From positions 2,604,001-2,668,000 of the forward strand of contig NC_064677.1 of the NCBI RefSeq assembly GCF_023278565.1: DNA of 64,000 nucleotides, written 5' to 3'. Source of the DNA: Colletotrichum lupini (taxonomy: Eukaryota > Ascomycota > Sordariomycetes > Glomerellales > Glomerellaceae). Numbering within the stretch: position 1 is the stretch's first letter; each line of letters opens with the position of its first letter. The translations under genes and the position numbers were made by a program. The notes under the pieces were generated by a model, which was not told where the DNA came from, made no database searches, and worked only from the letters and a program-made list of their open reading frames with translations. Below are positions 1 through 11,073 of the stretch, in pieces.

Positions 1-200
1 TTGGGCTTTGTAGAACCAGCCTTAGCATTGCAGTGCCGGGATCCGGGCGCATTAGCGAGGGCCGCATCGTAGATTCTCCGCTCCTTTGGCGCTTGGGGAG
101 CTGCTTCCCAACATCAGATCTGGGCAGGACAAGACTTTATCTCTCTGGTTATCATGTCGGACGTTCATATCTTCTCGGGGGCGTTGAACAAGTCGTTCAC

Positions 201-350
201 GGATAAGCGCGCGAGGAGCAGTGGTTCAAAAGAGCGAGGTAATTCTCCATGAATACGTGCGTGGGGAGTAGTGGCCCATGAAAGTAAAGTGATTGTTTAT
301 GAATATGGGCATGAAGAGCAATGGTTTACGAGAGCGAAGATGCACTTGAT
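201..350. repeat. Degenerate 50-bp tandem repeat, three units
   Basis: Units 201-250, 251-300 and 301-350 align in register without gaps. Shared blocks are GGAGCAGTGG / GGAGTAGTGG / AGAGCAATGG and GAATACGTGC / GAATATGGGC. Many of the differences are C/T or G/A transitions, as expected of a repeat altered by RIP or old age. No coding role is visible. Confidence 0.6.
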
Positions 351-847
351 ATTAACCATGAGAACAACAGTCGAACAAAAGTTTTGATCATAAGGAATCT
401 ACTACTTCCCCTGATTAAAGAAGTACATCAAGTATTCATTTTTTTCTAAAGGTAGCAAAGTAGCAAAGGAATTATTCGTTACCATGGTGTAAAGAGTGGC
501 GTCAAAAGAGAGGAAATATGTCCTTTAACTCAAACTGCGAGAGGGTATTGTTTCCCTCAGGTCCAAAGAGCACGTTGAGCGGTCGGCTTTTTTCAACAAC
601 TAGGTGTGCTCGGGTTTGGTTTGGTTCCAGTAGTTGAGACTTGCATCAGGCGTGAATATCTTAGATGCTCCTCATCGGCTGCTATGGGTCTGGAGTATAG
701 TTTTATATGCTCCTTTTGGTTGCGATGACTTGTTTCTGCTTCTTCTTCATTCACGTTTCAAGTCTCGATGCTTCATCGGGCATTTATTTCTTCCTGGAAA
801 TAGCAAAGAGGTCACCCATGAATGACGAGAGTGACGGGCTGTAGTAA

Positions 848-848
<1 letters not shown>

Positions 849-879
<31 letters not shown>
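849..879. repeat. (TG)n microsatellite
   Basis: An uninterrupted run of about 15 TG units in non-coding DNA, followed by an A/G-rich stretch. It is likely to vary in length between strains. Confidence 0.95.
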
Positions 880-883
<4 letters not shown>

Positions 884-1960
884 GGGAGGCAAATAAAAAA
901 GAAACAAGACTTCATTGATAACTCTTGCTTGTCATCACTCAACTCCTAATGGGCGAATTTTCAACATCGACTCTATTCTCGAGTCCAAGCGACTACCAAT
1001 AGAATCGATTCTGCTGACGTTTCGAGATATGACTTGGTGTTTAACTTGATATGGCTGCTTCTGACGACTCTCAACGCAATTCTCAGTGGGATTCTCGATA
1101 CGACTCTAGACAGGAGCGCTTGAACTAGCACTTCTGAGACACACCTCTGCGCTTACCCCCTTTTTTTTTTTTTTTTACAGCTGTTTCGACAGGCAAGGTA
1201 GGCTACACTAGGAACTTTGGATCTTGAGATACCGCCAAGAGACAAAGTAGGCAGCCATCACCTCGACTTGGTACATTAACCCCAGAGATTCCGGGCGTGC
1301 ATGCAGTACTACTGAACGTCGTTAGATGATACTACTGGTATTTATGTGGACTTTCAATTTTCAATATACAAGTCCCCACCCGGGCTTAGAAGAACTGCAG
1401 TAACTGAAGTTTATGTTGGTAATCTGCGCCTCGCTCTCCGCCAGTACTGACGAAAGCCTATCTACCGACGACTGGTGTTATTCATCCTTCGGTTAATTAT
1501 GAAAAATAGATTGAAGCTGTGCATGGCATATGTAATAACGGAACGGTGTAAGCCACTATGAGGTAAGAATATAACATGGGGTTGTCACGAATGAGACGTA
1601 AATATGTCATTAACAAGTGTATTGCTGTGACAAGGCCAATGGCCTCATCTTAAACTATTGAATCAATGCAGTAAGGTAGCAGAGGCAACGTGTGACTCAT
1701 CACCATGGCACCAAGGCCGGTGTTTGGAACTCTAAGTCCTCCAGGCATCCTCTTTATGATGCCCCGAAACGCCTTCTCCCATATATCTCATGCCCGCAGG
1801 CGCGCTGTTATAATGCCACTCTCTCAGAACCAATAAATATCATACGACACGTGGCGACGCTGCGCGTATTGCGTGGATCCATGTCCCGCGCTTTCGTGAA
1901 AATTTCCACTGCAATCCCTCGTAGTAAACATCATGACCATTCTATCCTCCCACCGGGTAT

Positions 1961-4900
1961 CTAGTCGCGTGCGGCATCATCTGCCGCCTGGCGCTCACGC
2001 ATGTTCTTCTCCCACGTCTCCCAATCCTCGTAATCATTCGTTTGCCGAGCCGGTCGCGGCGTCGGCTTGGATGGCGAATCCAACAGATCACCGAATTCGA
2101 GTTGACAGTCTGAATCCATCATCATACTGGTGATATCAAAACTGGAACCAGGAGCATTCATAGACTCCGCCAATGCTCGGTTCATAGCCTCCAGCATATC
2201 AGAGTCATACTGGTGGTCGACCGGTTGGCTTGAGAGGTACTCCTCCAAGGCCATCTCCATCTGAGAGAACTCTTCATGATGCAGGCGAGGGCTTCTCCGG
2301 ATTTGGCCTCTAGCCGACCGCGGAGTCCGCATAGGCGTGCGGCGCATAGCCATGGGGGATCGGAGCATATCGCCGGACCTCAACGATCGTGAGACACTCC
2401 TAGTGACGCTTCTAGTGATGGGACGGTGGCTGGGTGTCGGCCGAGTGGGAGTCTTGAAGGGGCCGCTGTTAGCAGGCCTTTCCCGAGGGGGCGGCGTGGA
2501 TGGGCGAGCGATGGGGCTCCGAAACAGATCTTCCAGGTCATCATCAGGAATAGCCAGGTTCTCCTTATTCGACCCGGTGTCCTTCTGCGCCTCATCCTTG
2601 CTAGACTTGTCGGTGGACTCCTTGTTTTGTGCAGCTTCCGCTGAGACGTTGAGTTCCGGCGCAGTCTGTACCACGTTGACGGCAACCTCACCTAGGACCT
2701 TAGCAACGCCTTCCTTTCGAGGTGAAGGAAATAGGAGCCGTCGGGTACCACCCATATCTTGCACCACGTCGGTGTTGTCAAGGGTGATTGGGCTCTTGGC
2801 GGTACCGCTTCCTCGAGAGTGGGTAGATCCTGGGTTGGAGGCATGCCCGGGCGACGCTGGCCGTGAGCCCTGATAGTCAGGCGGTTGAGACATCGATAGC
2901 TGAGAGACTGAACGCTGTGAAGCTTCGTTGGCATTGCTGACCTGTGAGATGCCACGAGATCTGCTTTCATCCATGGGTGAGATGCCTCGATCCTCGGGCC
3001 CGATGGGGTCCGTAGTGAAGTAAGCTTCAGACGTCGGATTGAGCGGGTTTGCCGAATCAGACTTCTTCGTCCTGGGCGGTCTAGGAGCTCGCCCAGTACC
3101 CCGAGGCCGTCTTTGTTGACTGAGGCGAGATCTGTCCTTCTCCCATTTTTCCGATGGCCGATGTGCCTTCCATTTACACAACCAAATACCGCAGGGATTG
3201 CAGAGCATATGCCATTTCCATTCTGACTTGTCCTCATGAGGTGCCAGGCCTTTCTTGATGACCTGGTATTTGGTAACCTTATCTTCATCATCTCGCTCCA
3301 AGACCAGGATGGCAGTGATTCTGCCAGGCTTATCTGAAAACTCGGTGAATTCGGGGACACCCTCATGCTCCTGAGACCAAATCTTGCGCCACGTGGGAGT
3401 CTCAATAGCACCACAATTGTTGCAGTACATAGGGGTTTGCCCACTCTCGATGGCCTGCAATAGCTTTTCTCTGATGGCCTTCTTCTTGACATAGTTCTTG
3501 TTTGCCTTCTGAGCCTGGGTTGGTGATCTCGGGGGTTGGAACGCGTCGCTTGGCGGGCAAGGCGCTTCGGAGAAAGAGGTTATATCTGGAAGTGGGAGAG
3601 CTGGGAATGCGATAGGGCCGATCGGGTCGCTGGCCGGGACCATTGGAAGTGCCTGCGAAAATTCTGAAGTAGACCGAGAAAGAGATGGTGGTGCGGAAGG
3701 AAGAGCGAAGACGTCGGCCGCGATAGGAGCCAATGTCGAAGGCTCTGGCAACACTACGTCGGGTGCTTTATCCTGCACAGCTTGTACAAGTTGCTCGAGT
3801 CTCATGTCGAGGCTATCTTCAGACCGAGGGGCCTCGAAACTGGGAGCACTTTGACTGTCCATGTCGACATCAGGCTTTATCACCACAACCGGCTCCTCTT
3901 GTTGTGGTGAGGGCTCTTTTCCCGCAGGCTGCGGAGGCACTGTCATGTTGGACTCGCTGACGGCGTGCTGTAGAGGTGGCAGTGATGGCTCTGTCGACGG
4001 CGTCGAAGTGGGTGCTTTGGGAGGGAGTTGCTTCCGGATCTTCGGAGCAGTATCTATTTCGCTGGGTACATGCTCCGCCAACTGAAAGACTTGGATGGGG
4101 ATACCGGATTCATCTATTTGTTCCTTGGTCTCGTTGCGATTCGTTTTCCGCCCTTTGGATTGTTTCGGTGCAGTAGCAACGGGTTTCGGAAGTGGCTTCA
4201 TAATGTCGCCATCGAAAAGGTCGTCAACGCCGCCGCTCATAAAGCCAGAATCATGCTGTGGCATTGGCATCGGCATTCGCATAGGGGGGAGTATCGGGCT
4301 GGAGGCCGGCGGACTTGACCGCACAAAGCTGGTGGTACGAGGGACAGGCGGTGAAGATCCAATGGCTGCAGGGCTATCCTCGGAAAAGTTGGGAGACACG
4401 GCCTCTGAGTCCGGGGAACGGCCATCTTGTTGACTCGGAGACATGGCAAAGGGCGGTTCGGAAAACTGGGGTTGGCTAGGAGGCGTGGCGGCCTGGCTCA
4501 ATGTCGACTGCCGACGCAACTTGCTACCTTTCGTGGCCTTGCCACCCTGTGGCATTGAGGGACCTCTGTCGGGGACGGGTGTTGGGGCTCTAGGCACATC
4601 CTGCATGTGAGAGCCCATAGAAGGGTCTTGAGAAATCCCGGCCGGTCGCAAGGTTCGCAAGGAGCCAGCCGTGCTTGCTGTGACGCGGAGAGGGCCAGAG
4701 CCGCCACCGAAGGGGGCATTGATGTTGCCTGTGACCTGGGTCATGGTTGCCCTCTTCTTCTTGGCTGGACCATCGTCGCCATCGGTTCCATCCTCATAGC
4801 CCGACGTGTTACCTTGAGTCTCAGCCCTCGGCTGCTTCCGGGGGCGACCACGCGGTCGTCCGGTAGATCTTGATTTCTTTGATGTGTTTGAAGCCCTGGA

Positions 4901-5938
4901 CGATGGTCTCGATGGTGGGTTCACTTGAGTCTCGGTTGCTGTGTCAACAAGGGTAGGGGCCACCCGATTAGGCCCTTCAGAATTTTGCATAGGCGGTTGG
5001 GGTATGGTCTGTTGAAGTTGTGAATTTTGCATTTGCTGTTGCGGGGGCCCATTGTAAGCAAAAGAATTGCTTCGTTGCATTTGTTGTCGTTGCTGGGGTG
5101 GTGGTTGTGGTTGGTGTTGGAATTCGTTGTGGTGCTGGGGTAGGTGGTGAGGGGATGCAACATTTTGGGGATGTTGCTGGTTGCCCATCTGCTGATTCGA
5201 CTGCATGAAGCTGGCCCACTCGGCATGGCTATTGGGCGTGAGTGCACCATCGTTGTGTATCGTGGGTTGTATCTCGACGCTCATGTGGCTTTCAGAGCGC
5301 TGATATGAGTGTCGAGCGTCTGGTCTAGGTTCGACTTCGTATCTCGGTTGTGTCATGGCGGCTACTGGCTTCAGCTTCAGTTTGATCTCCAAGATCTCCT
5401 TGACGCCACCGCTAAAGACCGAGAGAGGATTCCTGGTGGTGCGACCAATGATCCTCTTGCCATCTGTGTTGTTCATGATCCATCCTAGGAAGCCCTGTCC
5501 GACCAATGGCTCATCGGGTTCTGAATAGTCGTATGCGTAGACGGCAAAGTCGCGGGTGGCGTCGCTCAGCAGCTCAGGGCTGCACTTAACAACGGCCTGG
5601 GCACACAACTTCAAGTCTACCATGCCGACTGTGGTCTTCTCGTCGATTGGTACTGTCTGGACGGTGAGTAGTTCTGAGTGTCGTGCCAGGAAGCTCTCGC
5701 CGCTGTCGGCGAACGCGTAAATGACCTTGACTTCATCTCCCAGTCAGTATATCCGGCGAGCGCCAGAGCAGAAACAAAACGGGAAGCACTCACGGCCCAT
5801 GGTTCGAATCTGTACACCCGCATCATCCATATCTGCCGGGCCAGAAGGAGGCTGTGGTGGCATCGCTTGGCCGTTACCTCCCCAGTTACCCACAGGCGCT
5901 GATGGCATTGGCGACGCCATCGTAGGCGAGGCTGTCAC
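1961..5938 (-). CDS. GATA-type zinc finger regulator, Ams2/SPT21-like
   Basis: Two exons, complement(5794..5938) and complement(1961..5736), encode about 1306 aa. The 57-nt intron has a GTGAGT donor and CTGAC branch site and restores the frame as ...RTMG-H-EVKVIYAFADSGES. The N-terminal block (about residues 48-140: VKVIYAFADSGESFLARH, then MVDLKLCAQAVVKCSPELL) resembles the Ams2/SPT21 N-terminal domain of fungal histone-gene activators. An AT-hook (RPRGRPRK, about 340) follows in a long Gln/Pro/Ser-rich disordered region. The single GATA-like finger (about 817-900) has CNNC and CNPC pairs separated by about 70 residues instead of 17-18, with TPTWR and LCNPCGIW kept. The tail is Arg/Ser/Pro-rich and ends acidic. 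By homology it should act in the nucleus on histone genes and centromeric chromatin; that role is inferred. The internal ATG at 5623 lies inside the N-terminal domain and is an unlikely start. Confidence 0.85.
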
Positions 5939-7847
5939 CGACTCGAGTGTTCGTCCAGTTCGGAAGTGAGGTGACGGGCGAATACGAAAAGACGAATAGG
6001 TAGAGAGGTATTGCCGACAGAGTCGAGTGGTGCCGGCAGTAGTTGTTGGGCGGTGACCAAGGGTGGGAAAAAAGGAAAAGAAAGTGGAGGGATTGGGAGT
6101 TGAGAGTGGGTTACGAATTGGTGTTTGTAGTGGTTAAAGTGGTAAAGTGCAGGCGTCACGTAAAGCGCGGGGCGGGTATCATGGCCGTGGTCGTGAAGGA
6201 AGTCGCGTCCTGGGCCCGGCTTTGGTGTAAGTCGCGTTTTTGGGAAGTGGATCAAACCACTTAAAGCCCATGCGCGACTAGAGAGCAGCTCTGAGACAAA
6301 CGCACGCCTCGCTGTTTTGGTGCAGAGTTGAAAAAGTAAAGACGCTTCTCAAATTCAATGCTGGACAGCTCAATGGAAAGGCTCGAGCGTTTGCTTGTAA
6401 AAAAAAGAACTGTAACCTGGGACGGACAGTACGATGAGGGAAGAAAGACGTGAAGTCTGTCGCGTGTAAGGTAGTAAAAGAACACAACGGGTAAGGTACG
6501 CAATGAAGGAAGTCTCAATACAGGCCGCCCAAGCGGGTTAGACCAGCAGGGGGTGCTGTGACGTTGGACCAGGGGTAAGGGCCGCTTAGCTTCTTAGCGC
6601 GAACCCAGCTTTTGCACCGAATCCAGAACGCGCCAAAAACACGCTGTGCACGCTTTCGTCCGCGACTTGAGTGGCCCACCGGGGAAAGCGGAGGAAGGCC
6701 TCAAAGGGCTTCCGGTGATGGTCCGTGCTCGGCCGAGACCTTTACCGCTGGATTTTCGGATGTGACCCCCCCTGAAGCCTCTGGAGCCTCTGGAGGCGGT
6801 TGCTGTGTGAATGCCGTAAGTGGGTCCCTCTTTCCTCGCTTTCTGAGGTTCTCGGGTGCGGGTGGGGCCTCGTCCTCCTGCTGACCAGCCGGTTGCTACT
6901 GCCTCTTCTTGGTCGGACTTTGCGCTGGCAACCGGGACTTGACACCGGCGACTCAGGACCAGGGCGGACCAAGCACCGGAACTTACAAAAGATGATGAGA
7001 AATTGGTAGGGGAGAAATGCAAGCTGCTCTTTGCTCTCCTGCCCGAAGACGGCGAAGGGGGGCCGGGGGCCCTCTTTATACTTGCCCACTTCTTGAAGCC
7101 TGGGCCTGAGGTCTCTCTCTATTCCTCTACTCTTCCCGTCTTTCGCCTGGGTTGTCCGTACAATCAATCTCACGGACCAGGGTGACAGGGTCGAAGTTCT
7201 GCCCGTCCAACCGAGAGATCGATCATTCATTCATTCCCCCCTTCCAACTCCCGACTCATCCACCTCATCTCTTCTTAGTGTAGAGGTTTTCAGCGCTACC
7301 ATGGTATTTGCATCCATGACTCCACGTTCTCATCCGGCAACCAGTAGCCATTAACCTATTACAGCGAAGCCATCGAAGCCCATCCGCCACAGTCATCGCT
7401 CTTCACGTTAAGAGGTTTGTCATGAAAAGTAAGGCCTGGCTGGAGGCTTGCCTTACTTTACTTGTATGACGGAATAGCTGGTTCATCTTATCTCCGATAA
7501 TTTCGAAGCAACCACCACAGCCGTGCAGGCAACAATACCAGGCCCGCCTATCAGCACGAAGCCATCGCTACCCCAACTTTTCTGTATCAGTTCCAATCCA
7601 CCGAGGTTCCAGCATTTCTGAATGCGAAACTTATTGGGCCAATCAGGCTCAACAACGAACATATGATGAAGCTTTTAATCAACACAGTTCACGATCTCCA
7701 CTTTCACAACGAACACAGCCATGCAGTCCATCGAATGTCAATAACGGATCACAATACAACCCGTGAAATTTATTCAGATACATGGCAAAAGCATCTACAG
7801 TATCATACACGCCTAGGAATTATCCCGGTGACATATCCCAACACCAT
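5939..7847. other. Intergenic, no gene seen
   Basis: Lies between the start of the GATA-factor gene and the 3' end of the hydrolase gene. It presumably holds the 5' UTR and promoter of the former and the 3' flank of the latter. Frames up to 162 codons occur on both strands (for example 6742-7230 minus), but they overlap one another and show no recognisable domain. Sequence near 7050-7070 is G-rich. Confidence 0.6.
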
Positions 7848-9438
7848 CTATTGGTTTTCCTCGGGCCAGACCGCGCGACCCTCCTTGTTCGTGACGACCT
7901 TACGGTCCACAATCTCCTTGACTACCGCCTCGACACCTTGTCGGTTGTTCTTCGAGGCGGCGAGCTTCTTCACGACCTCCTCGGGCGTGTGCTGGCCCTC
8001 GAGCACGACCTTTCGTACATCGGCCTCGGTCGGCAGAGCAAAGTATGTGTACGGGTACTCCTTGTAGTCCCGGTCGTTCAGCAGCTCAAGGTCTTCTCCG
8101 CTGGACTCGAAGAAGGGCTCCGTGACGTTCATCTCAGGCTTGATCTCCTCCAAAGTAGCAGGCTTCCACGCCGGGGCTCTCTTCTCAATCAGCAACGCAG
8201 TCACACCCTCGGTGAACTCGCCCTGCTGCATGAACTTCTCTGCAATCTTGTGCTCGCGCTTGAAAGTCTCGGCGATTGACCAAGTGCCGCCGATGCGCAT
8301 TTGCCTCAGCGCAACGTTGACGGCCGTAGGCGACCGCTTGTGCAACGTCTCGATCGTCTTCGCGGCCCACTGCTTCGTTGAGCCCTTCTCAGCCTTGAGA
8401 GCCTTGATGATGGCACCGATGTTGCTCTGGCTGAAGCAGCGGTCGATAGCCTTGCGCAGGTCGCCGCCGAGAAGGATGGGCTCGTTGTGGGGGAGACCGG
8501 TGGCATACTCCTCGAGGGTTTGGTTGACGATTTGGAGGCGCTTCTCCAGTGAGTCGTGGTCGCGGAATCGAATCTCGGCAAGACGGGCCTCTACCTGGGG
8601 CAAAGAAGTCGAGTGGAGGTAGTGGGTGGCGACACCAGAATAGAAGACGTTGGCGCCCTGAAGTCTCTCGCTCGTCAGGGCGAGGTACGTGCCGATGGAG
8701 CCGGCCATCCGGGGCAGGAAGAATGAGGCGCCAACGTCGGGGAAGAAACCAATCGTCGTCTCGGGCATGGCGAAGATGGTGCGCTCAGTGGCAACGCGGA
8801 ACGGCGCGTGGATGCTCAGACCGACACCGCCGCCCATGGTGATACCGTCCATGAAGGCAACATAGGGCTTCTGATACGTCGCGATGTAGTGGTCCAGCTT
8901 GTACTCGAGCTCGAAGTATTTTGCGCTCCGCTTCCATCCGTCCTCAAACTTATTCCACTTTGCCAGTGCGGCAACGTCTCCGCCGGCACAGAAGGCCTTT
9001 TCGCCCGATCCCTTCATGACCACCACGTTCGCCAGGTCCGACTTTTCCCACTCGACCAATCTCGGCAGAATTTTTCGGATCATGCTTCCGTCCAGGGAGT
9101 TGAGTTTCTTCGGGCGGTTGAGCTCAATGGTCCTCAGACCGTAACTGCTGTTGAACATGACATCGTCAGGGTCGTCCTTGGCCTTCTGCTCAAACCCTTT
9201 CGGAATCTGCGTCGACATCTGTTGAAGGGGGTTGTTAGTCAACGTCGTCGACTATACCAACAGCAAGACGGATAGAATGACTCACTTGTGCGCGTGATGA
9301 GGCCTCCGCGCCGATGATCTTGGCTCTGAGAGGCATACCGAAGCTCCTGCTGCAGCTCCGGCAAGGAACAGCTAACGCTGCCGGCCTGGCTCTAAGTGCG
9401 ATCGCTCTCGAGAACATTTGTCTGCTACCAACTGCCAA
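7848..9438 (-). CDS. 3-hydroxyisobutyryl-CoA hydrolase, mitochondrial (HIBCH-like)
   Basis: Exons complement(9286..9438) and complement(7848..9218), separated by a 67-nt intron (donor GTGAGT, branch TGACTAAC, acceptor CAACAG), encode 507 aa. This enzyme of the enoyl-CoA hydratase/isomerase superfamily hydrolyses 3-hydroxyisobutyryl-CoA in valine breakdown. Visible family marks are AFCAGGD (about 127-132), the GGGVGLS turn of the oxyanion hole, and MPETTIGFFPDVG with the expected catalytic Glu near 204 and Asp near 212. These match HIBCH rather than ordinary crotonase. The first exon is rich in Arg, Ala and Ser with no acidic residue in its first 40 or so, fitting a mitochondrial presequence. 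The start may instead be the in-frame ATG at 9417 (MFSRAIALRARP). An ATG at 9242 lies in the intron and is not the start. Length is normal for fungal Ehd3-type proteins. Confidence 0.93.
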
Positions 9439-9955
9439 TGCGCTCGTCTAGGACAAGCGATGCATCGACTGACGGATAGTGGGCGTGTGGTAGACGGGCC
9501 GGACGGGGGAGGGGGGAGGGAGGAAGGGGGGGTGGTAAAGGAGCTTCGATGTAGGTGATGTCGCGGGAATGGTTTTCCAAGGCTCTTCTCCACGTCAAAT
9601 TCGAGGCCGAGAATAACCATGGGTCTGTCCGGTAAGGCAATTGGCAACTGCCAGTTGAGGTGCGCACTGACCAAGGTGCGCCCGGCAGGAAACCCCCACT
9701 AAACCTTGCGCATCGCTGCAAGCTTTCCAGTGCAGCTTTCGCCTGTAATTTTTGGACGGGGACACTTTTTCCAGCGCCGACCTCACTGAAGCTATTGGCC
9801 AATCAGAGCATCTGTGCGCCATTACGGCGAGCCGCGAGACTGCCAAACTCTTTCAGCCTTGCTGTGTGTACCTTTGCCCAGCATTCAAAGACGTTGTCGC
9901 GACACACACCACATCAACACCCTCCACGCCTATCCCCATCAGACTGCCGCCCATC
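9439..9955. promoter_or_regulatory. Divergent promoter with G-rich tract
   Basis: These 517 bp separate the start codons of the hydrolase (minus) and Sm D2 (plus) and must hold both promoters and 5' UTRs. At 9505-9532 the plus strand has runs of 5, 6, 3 and 7 G separated by 1-5 bases, which fits the G-quadruplex pattern. In the hydrolase sense strand the same tract is a C/T-rich run, possibly in the leader. A CCAAT box is visible near 9800 (GGCCAATCAG), on the Sm D2 side. Confidence 0.65.
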
Positions 9956-10507
9956 ATGTCGACCGATCCTAAGATCCAGTTCGTACCTGTCCTTATCCCC
10001 TGTATGGATATCCATCCATTGTGCTAACACGTAAACCAACAGGGAGCTTCTCACCAAGTCGCGCAACGAGTTGACCGAGTACGAAATCGCACAGCTCGAA
10101 GAGCACGAGTTCAGCGCCGGACCCCTTTCCATCCTCCAGACCGCCGTCCGTAGCCACACCCAGGTCCTCATCTCCATCAGAAACAACCGAAAGCTCCTTG
10201 CGCGCGTCAAGGCCTTTGACAGACACTGCAACATGGTTCTGGAGAACGTCAAGGTGCGACAACTTCTTACTCTCGCTCGTCGCCAGAAATCACAAAAAGC
10301 GAGGCTGACGTTGGTATTCTATAGGAAATGTGGACAGAGACGCCGCGCCTGGCCAACGGCAAGAAGGGTCGTCCCGTGAACAAGGACCGCTTCATCAGCA
10401 AGATGTCAGTTTACGCCCACCGCATGCCCAGTACCCCCATAATTGGAGGCTAACACCTGTACAGGTTTCTCCGTGGTGATAGCGTCATCCTGGTCCTCTT
10501 GAGCTGA
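9956..10507 (+). CDS. SMD2: Small nuclear ribonucleoprotein Sm D2
   Basis: Four exons, 9956..9978, 10043..10253, 10325..10404 and 10465..10507, give 118 aa: [20 protein letters not shown]... through [13 protein letters not shown]. It is a core subunit of the Sm ring of U1, U2, U4 and U5 snRNPs in the nucleus. The Sm1 motif ([19 protein letters not shown] ... [11 protein letters not shown]) and Sm2 motif ([14 protein letters not shown]) are complete and the length is normal. All introns are phase-consistent; the first donor is the weak GTTCGT, accepted because it alone gives Gln-Glu-Leu-Leu at the join. The first exon is only 23 nt. Introns 2 and 3 are 71 and 60 nt. The gene is divergent from the hydrolase and convergent with the dihydroxyacetone kinase gene. 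Confidence 0.95.
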
Positions 10508-11073
10508 AGAAATCCAACAATCGCGGATGAGAAGGAGTTGAGCGTGTTGGTCTTGTTATGCGGCCCCTCTACGATAATCATCTGGGCCATACACAATAAC
10601 GTTGAAACCGAGAAAACGGGGAGAACAAAGGGACTGCACTATCCGGCCACACGAAGAATATGCCTCAACAAGATGAATTGGGACCGTGAACGAGGCGCGC
10701 TTGGTTTGGTGACAACTTGGCGCATGCTCACCGTGCCATACCGTATGAGTTAAGAGAGAGGCGGGGGAGAAGAGCAGCGGACGAACCAAGAACTTGAGAA
10801 GGAAACAAGTTTCGCATAAATACCCACGGTAAAGTGGTTTTGTTGTTTCAAAATGGGATGAGATAGGCGTTGAAGACAAAATGGATCAATTGGGTTCTTT
10901 CATTTTCTCCCTGACTCTTTGAGCATTCTGCCGATTTTCCAAGCTTCGTGCAACCACACGAAACCCCCCTATTATCCGATTCACTCATCGAGGAAAATTA
11001 CTACTAAAACAGGCGCGATCTGCCCCATACACAAGGAAACCCTTTTGGAAATTGCGGACTCGGCAATCCATCT
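10508..11073. other. Convergent 3' intergenic spacer
   Basis: This spacer separates the stop of Sm D2 (plus) and the stop of the dihydroxyacetone kinase (minus). It should contain both 3' UTRs and poly(A) signals. I see no gene; the short frames here have no coding character. Confidence 0.7.

Larger units (their letters stand above)
1..1960. other. Gene-free left flank
   Basis: No reading frame here resembles a protein; the frames present are short and low in coding character. The stretch holds a degenerate 50-bp tandem repeat (201-350), a (TG)n microsatellite (849-879) and a 16-T run near 1161-1176 followed by ACAG. The T-run looks like a splice acceptor, but no exon fits around it. The distal part probably includes the 3' flank of the GATA-factor gene that ends at 1961. 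Confidence 0.6.

Noticed and set aside
849..879. (TG)n run as a possible Z-DNA or regulatory element
   Set aside because: It is an ordinary microsatellite, with no nearby gene start to regulate.
1161..1180. T16-ACAG as a splice acceptor of an unseen gene
   Set aside because: No protein-like exon follows within several hundred bases.
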